This document shows positions 46,363 through 49,949 of a stretch of 49,949 nucleotides of DNA, piece by piece. Made by a program: the position numbers and the translations under genes. The DNA comes from Acidobacteriota bacterium. Lineage in GTDB: Bacteria > Acidobacteriota > Terriglobia > Bryobacterales > Bryobacteraceae. Under the pieces are notes generated by a model. It ran no database searches. It had not been told where the DNA came from and saw only the letters and a program-made list of their open reading frames with translations. The stretch is taken from NCBI GenBank assembly GCA_016213725.1, contig JACQZS010000101.1, forward strand, positions 1 through 49,949, read 5' to 3'. Within the stretch, counting starts at the first letter, position 1; each line of letters starts with the position of its first letter.

Positions 46363-47142
46363 ATGACTGCGCCGCTTGAGGAGTTGGAGGGCCGGCTTGG
46401 TTATACCTTCCAGGACCGGTCTCTCCTCATTCGGGCACTGACGCACGCATCGTTGGCGGCGGACCGTCAAGCCGCCGCCAATTCCGGCAGCCCCGCGGGC
46501 GACAACGAGCAACTGGAGTTTGTCGGAGATGCAGTGCTTGGATTTCTCGCATCCGAGTTCGTCTTTCGCTTGTCGCCTGAATCCTCAGAAGGCGACCTGT
46601 CCCGCCTGAAGGCCCACCTGGTCAATGCCGCCCGGTTGCACGAAACCGCCCTCGAGTTGGAATTGGGCAGCCATCTGCGCCTGGGCAAAGGCGAGGAGTT
46701 GAGCGGAGGGCGAAAGAAGAAGGCCCTGCTGGCTGACGCGGTAGAGGCGATTCTCGCCGCCATCTATCTCGACGGCGGGCAGGAGCTGGGGCTGGAGGCC
46801 TGCCGGTCCTTTCTCACGCGGTATGTTTGGAACTCCATCGCCATCGAGGACCTGTCGCAGCCGGTGATCCCAATCGACTCCAAGAGCGCGCTGCAGGAGC
46901 TGGCACAGGCGCACGGATTGCCCGTGCCGCGCTACGCCATCGTCAATGAGAGCGGGCCGGAGCACGCCAAGCGGTTCACCATCGAAGCCCGCGTCGGCAA
47001 GCAGCACGTCGCGCAGGCCGACGGCACCTCGAAGAAGACGGCGTCTCAGGACGCTGCTCGGATTCTCCTGGACAGATTGCGTGAGCAGTTGGGGAAGCCT
47101 GATGCGCCCGGCGCAGCCGAAGAGGCGGAGATCGCAGGTTAG
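46363..47142 (+). CDS. rnc: Ribonuclease III
   Basis: A 259-residue double-stranded-RNA endonuclease that matures rRNA and some mRNAs. The catalytic signature is NEQLEFVGDAVLG (Glu52, Asp56). The second acidic pair is in LLADAVEAILAAIYLDGG. The C-terminal dsRNA-binding domain (~175-245) has DSKSALQELAQAHG, PRYAIVNESGPEHAKRFTIEARVG and TSKKTASQDAARILLDRL. A short acidic tail follows. It is 8 bp after the TPR gene. Its stop codon overlaps that of the convergent motB by 4 bp (TTAG). Confidence 0.97.
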   Translation: MTAPLEELEGRLGYTFQDRSLLIRALTHASLAADRQAAANSGSPAGDNEQLEFVGDAVLGFLASEFVFRLSPESSEGDLSRLKAHLVNAARLHETALELELGSHLRLGKGEELSGGRKKKALLADAVEAILAAIYLDGGQELGLEACRSFLTRYVWNSIAIEDLSQPVIPIDSKSALQELAQAHGLPVPRYAIVNESGPEHAKRFTIEARVGKQHVAQADGTSKKTASQDAARILLDRLREQLGKPDAPGAAEEAEIAG

Positions 47143-47888
47143 GGGCGCTGCTCGGGCTGATTCTGCGCGCCTTCCTCGTTTAGCACCACAATATCCACGC
47201 GGCGATTGCGGGCGCGGCCTTCGGCTGTGTCGTTGGAAGCGACGGGCGCTGTTTCAGCAAAGCCGGCAATCGCCATCCTGTTCCGCGGGATGTTATACCG
47301 AGCTTCAAACAGTTCGAGCATGGCGATGCCCCGTGCGGCGGAGAGATCCCAGTTCGACCGGAAGCGTGGATTGTGGATTGGGATGGAGTCTGTGTGCCCT
47401 TCCAGGCGGATCGGGTGCGGCTGGCCTCTGATCTCGTTGGCGATCACTTCCAGAATAGGCAGCGCGGTGGGTTCGAAGACGTCTCCGCCGGAAGGGAAGA
47501 ACGTTGCTTCGCGCAGGCTGATCACCAGTCCGCGCTTTTCCATGCGAACCTCCAGGCGTCCGGCATCGATCTCCTTCTTCAGGGTCTCCTGCAACTGGCG
47601 CAGCGAGGGCAGAAGTTCGTAGCCTTTGCCGGAAGGAAGAGGTGCCAGTTCGGAAGCCCTGGGCGAGGAGGGTGGCGGGGTCTTCAGCAACCGCGACAGC
47701 GCGTGGGTGATCCTGCCTTCCGCCATCGCTTCCCGGAACGCCTCGGAAATGCGCGCCGCCTGCGTCTTGTCGGTTTGCGAGTGGGCGTACATCATCACGA
47801 AGAATGCAAATAGCAAGGTGATGAAATCGGCGTAGGACACCAGCCACCGCTCGTGGTTCGTGTGTGCTGGTTTGGGGCGTTTGGCCAT
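47139..47888 (-). CDS. motB: Flagellar motor stator protein MotB
   Basis: 249 residues. One N-terminal membrane helix (SYADFITLLFAFFVMMYAHS) carries the proton- or ion-binding Asp21. A periplasmic linker/plug segment with a helical region (LPSLRQLQETLKKEIDAG) follows, then an OmpA-type peptidoglycan-binding domain (~130-240, RLEGHTDSIPIHNPRFRSNWDLSAARG, RMAIAGFAETAPVA, RARNRRVDIVV). With MotA it makes the channel that turns the flagellum. motA ends 5 bp before the motB start. Confidence 0.96.
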   Translation of the reverse strand: MAKRPKPAHTNHERWLVSYADFITLLFAFFVMMYAHSQTDKTQAARISEAFREAMAEGRITHALSRLLKTPPPSSPRASELAPLPSGKGYELLPSLRQLQETLKKEIDAGRLEVRMEKRGLVISLREATFFPSGGDVFEPTALPILEVIANEIRGQPHPIRLEGHTDSIPIHNPRFRSNWDLSAARGIAMLELFEARYNIPRNRMAIAGFAETAPVASNDTAEGRARNRRVDIVVLNEEGAQNQPEQRP

Positions 47889-47893
47889 GGTGT

Positions 47894-48706
47894 TCAGGCC
47901 GCCGGCCTCTGCCGCTCCTGCGCCACTGGCGCCTTCTGCTTCACCGGTTCCGGAGGAAGGTAGGCTTGCAGTTTCAGGCGGATCATCTTGGGATTCATGC
48001 CTTCCACCAGGCCGCAGATGCCTTCCAGAATGAGTTCCTGCCTTTCATGCTGCATGGCTGCGCGCAGCCTGATTTTGTGCGCCATGGGCAGGAAGACCAG
48101 GTTGGCCGTGCCGACGCCGTATATGGTGGCAACGAATGCTGCGGCGATACCAGTGCCCACCTTCTCCATGTCCTTGAGATCCCCCATGACGATAATGAGC
48201 CCCAGCACGGCGCCGATGATTCCGATGGTGGGCGCGAACCCGCCGGCGCAATCCAGGACTTTTGCTTCCGCTTCTCCGCGCGCTTCTTCGGCGTCCATCG
48301 CCAGTTCGAGCACGCTGCGAATCTCCTGCAAATCCATGCCGTCCACGGCCAGCATCAGACTCTTGCGCAGGAATGGATCTTCCAGTTCGGAGGCCTCCTG
48401 TTCCAGTGAGACGATGCCATTCTTCCGCGCGCGGGTGGCGAAACCGACTAGCGCCTCGATCAGTTGTTCCTTATCGTCCGCCGCTTCCATCAGCAGGCCG
48501 CGGGCACGCGTTAACGCACGCAGCACCAGGCTTGGCGGGTTTGCCACCAAGGTCGCGCCGAGGCAACCGCCCAGGACGATCAGTGCGGCCGATTCTCCAA
48601 TCAGTCCCTGCGGTTTGCCGTGTTCCAGAAGATAGCCGCCCAGGATGCCGGCGGTCGCCAGTAGCAGCCCGCCGATGGTGCCGAAATCCGCTTTCTGTTT
48701 CTGCAT
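47894..48706 (-). CDS. motA: Flagellar motor stator protein MotA
   Basis: 270 residues with four membrane helices: FGTIGGLLLATAGILGGYLL and GESAALIVLGGCLGATLV at the N-terminus, and the pair GGFAPTIGIIGAVLGLIIVM and TGIAAAFVATIYGVGTANLVFLP at the C-terminus. A long cytoplasmic loop lies between them (LRKSLMLAVDGMDLQEIRSVLELAM). The conserved APTIGIIGAVLGLI marks the MotA/PomA family of stators. I took the ATG at 48706 (MQKQKADFGTI). A longer frame to 49021 crosses flbD and is not coding. It comes 59 bp after flbD. Confidence 0.95.
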   Translation of the reverse strand: MQKQKADFGTIGGLLLATAGILGGYLLEHGKPQGLIGESAALIVLGGCLGATLVANPPSLVLRALTRARGLLMEAADDKEQLIEALVGFATRARKNGIVSLEQEASELEDPFLRKSLMLAVDGMDLQEIRSVLELAMDAEEARGEAEAKVLDCAGGFAPTIGIIGAVLGLIIVMGDLKDMEKVGTGIAAAFVATIYGVGTANLVFLPMAHKIRLRAAMQHERQELILEGICGLVEGMNPKMIRLKLQAYLPPEPVKQKAPVAQERQRPAA

Positions 48707-48765
48707 GGCTTTCGCGTGGTCTCGCTCAATGCTCCGTGCTGTGATGCTGTTCGCTCTGTGGGGAC

Positions 48766-48990
48766 TTAGGCCTGGGGTGGCGGCCCGGTGATGCGGATAC
48801 TGGCCGGCGCCGGCAGAATCCGCTTGCGGAACTCCACAATCCGCTCCACCACCTCTTCGGCGCTCTCCAGGGTCATGACTTTGCCGCCGTGAACCAGGGA
48901 GATCACTGTGTCTGGAGTGGCTTCCACGAACTCGATCAGATCGCTGTTGAGATAGAAGGAAGTGTGATTGATGCGTGTTAGCCTGATCAT
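48766..48990 (-). CDS. flbD: Flagellar protein FlbD
   Basis: A 74-residue member of the small FlbD family: MIRLTRINHTSFYLNSDLIE, then ATPDTVISLVHGGKVMTLESAEEVVERI. It is found just before motA in many bacteria, and its exact role is unknown. The order flbD-motA-motB is conserved. The start follows GGATTTGGGCC, which is a weak ribosome site. A FliA-like -10 lies just upstream. Confidence 0.93.
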   Translation of the reverse strand: MIRLTRINHTSFYLNSDLIEFVEATPDTVISLVHGGKVMTLESAEEVVERIVEFRKRILPAPASIRITGPPPQA

Positions 48991-49021
48991 GGCCCAAATC
49001 CTGCGTGAATGCTCGTATCAC

Positions 49022-49029
49022 TCATCGGC
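49022..49029 (-). promoter_or_regulatory. Possible sigma-28 -10 element for flbD-motA-motB
   Basis: Read on the minus strand, GCCGATGA (49029-49022) differs by one base from the sigma-28 consensus GCCGATAA and lies 31 bp from the flbD start. No TAAA-type -35 is seen 15 bp further up, so support is weak. Confidence 0.25.
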
Positions 49030-49094
49030 CGCATCGCGCGTGGGATGATGGAAAATGTACCGGCGGTCCTGGGGCAATGGAGAGAGGTAAACTA

Positions 49095-49949
49095 TTGAAT
49101 CGTATGAATCCGCTTGTCTTGGCGCTGCTGACTCTGCTGGCCTTCCTGGGTTCGAACCCGGTTCAGGGGCAGGATCCAGTGGATCTGGGCCAGCGCCGGG
49201 CTGATCTCTCACGGGCTTTGAGTGATTGGGATCAGGCCGACAGCAATCTCGTGCGCGACGCCTACCGCTTGCCTGTGGCAGAGGCGCTCGCCCGAGTAGA
49301 CTTGGCGGAGCAGAAGCGGGCCAAGCTGGACGAGGCGCGCGCGCAGTATGCGGAGGCCTTTCGGGGAACGAACCGGAGTCAGGCGGAGGCACTCAAGGCG
49401 GGAGGTCTCAACGCCGAGGCCATCCGAGGGATTCAGCGTCAGGTGATCGAAGACGCCCGGGTCGGCCTGGAAATTCTCAGTGCGCAGGCCAAGCGGCTCT
49501 CGCTGAGCGACCGCACTCGGAGCGAGGAATTGCAGGTCAGCCGGACCCAACTGGAGGGCCTGCGGGCCGCCGTGGACCGCCACGCCGCCCAGTTGGCCGC
49601 CGACGAAAGCCCTGCCGGCATTGAGCGCGCCCGCACCGCCACCCTCAGCGATGTAATGCAGATGGACATTGCGTCTGGCCGGACCGACCCCACCGACTGG
49701 AAAGCGTCTTACGCGCGGTTGCGCGACGAAATCCGCCGGCGCGGCGCGGCCCAACCCGCAACCGATGCTGGCGCCAGCGATGCAGGCGCATCCGGAAGCC
49801 AGTTGCTTCTGCCCACCCTGGCTGGCGTCTGGGCCTACTCCAATCCAGACGCGCAGAAGAAGAACGGCGTCTATCAGTGGAAAGCCGCTCGCCTGGAGAT
49901 CCTCCAGAGGGGCGATAGCGTCGAAGGTAACTATGTTTGCCGGCTGGCG
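49095..49949 (+). CDS. Exported coiled-coil-rich protein, 5' part only
   Basis: The frame is open to the window edge, giving about 285 residues. A signal peptide (MNPLVLALLTLLAFLGS) is followed by a long charged helical region (LGQRRADLSRALSDWDQADSN to QLAADESPAGIERARTATL) that looks like a coiled coil. An Ala/Gly-rich spacer precedes a block (LLLPTLAGVWAYSNPDAQKKNGVYQWKAARLEI) that begins a new domain. Start unclear: TTG at 49095 has GAGAGAGG 7 nt before it, and ATG at 49104 is in frame but its spacing to that site is long. The function is unknown. It is divergent from flbD. Confidence 0.75.
   Translation, partial: MNRMNPLVLALLTLLAFLGSNPVQGQDPVDLGQRRADLSRALSDWDQADSNLVRDAYRLPVAEALARVDLAEQKRAKLDEARAQYAEAFRGTNRSQAEALKAGGLNAEAIRGIQRQVIEDARVGLEILSAQAKRLSLSDRTRSEELQVSRTQLEGLRAAVDRHAAQLAADESPAGIERARTATLSDVMQMDIASGRTDPTDWKASYARLRDEIRRRGAAQPATDAGASDAGASGSQLLLPTLAGVWAYSNPDAQKKNGVYQWKAARLEILQRGDSVEGNYVCRLA

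Noticed and set aside
49145..49165. A GGTTCGAACCC sequence like a tRNA T-loop
   Set aside because: It lies in an open coding frame with a signal peptide before it, and no acceptor or anticodon stem can be formed around it.

Overview
The window comes from the chromosome of a high-G+C Gram-negative bacterium. The best fit is an acidobacterium of the Solibacter/Bryobacter type. This is inferred from the mix of genes, not from a marker gene: a PEP-CTERM protein and an XrtA-associated polysaccharide deacetylase, Oar-like TonB-dependent receptors, many secreted TPR proteins, LpxI instead of LpxH, flagellar stator genes with flbD, and a pyruvate:ferredoxin oxidoreductase paired with a dihydroorotate-dehydrogenase-like gene. 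There is no rRNA, tRNA, CRISPR array, phage or complete insertion sequence. The window is core chromosome with two copies of a small mobile repeat and one REPIN-like repeat.

Layout. 1-5.3 kb: a truncated secreted POTRA-like protein, then nifJ and a DHOD-like gene closed by a strong terminator. 5.3-9 kb: a 30-bp perfect inverted repeat, a PEP-CTERM protein whose stop codon lies in the end of a 292-bp MITE-like element, and a TonB-dependent receptor. 9-16.2 kb (minus strand): hybrid histidine kinase, MFS transporter, PafA-type alkaline phosphatase, a DUF4920-like protein and a TPR protein. 16.2-21.7 kb (plus): miaA, two secreted proteins and a plug-less Oar-like barrel. 21.7-24 kb (minus): argC-argB-GNAT, an overlapping arginine operon. 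24.3-29.6 kb (plus): a NarL-type two-component pair, a sugar isomerase/epimerase-like protein and sppA. 29.7-31.5 kb: the second MITE copy, whose end supplies the stop codon of a long FliA-family sigma factor, and a 54-residue membrane protein. 31.6-35.8 kb (minus): fabZ-lpxA-lpxI-Gfo/Idh oxidoreductase-tonB, a lipid A operon. 35.8-49 kb (mostly plus): M20 peptidase, psd-pssA-Asd-like-lptE-holA-methyltransferase, UDP-sugar dehydrogenase, XrtA-type deacetylase, two TPR proteins and rnc, facing flbD-motA-motB. A truncated secreted protein ends the window.

How the genes work together. The main theme is building the cell envelope: first committed steps of lipid A (FabZ, LpxA, LpxI), phosphatidylethanolamine synthesis (PssA, Psd), LPS assembly (LptE), exopolysaccharide precursors and modification, and outer-membrane uptake (TonB and two barrels). 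Motility is the second theme (FlbD, MotA, MotB and a FliA-family sigma factor). Four-base start/stop overlaps tie many of the genes into coupled operons.

The observations most worth following up are: (1) both MITE copies abut a gene so that the element's CTAG end provides the stop codon; (2) fabZ and the M20 gene diverge from a 25-bp gap with overlapping -10 boxes; (3) a long inverted repeat may hide the ribosome site of the gene at 26915 only in read-through transcripts; (4) a Gfo/Idh oxidoreductase and a TonB protein sit inside the lipid A operon; (5) several genes have a -10-like box placed as for leaderless transcription. I found no clear undescribed defence or biosynthetic system.
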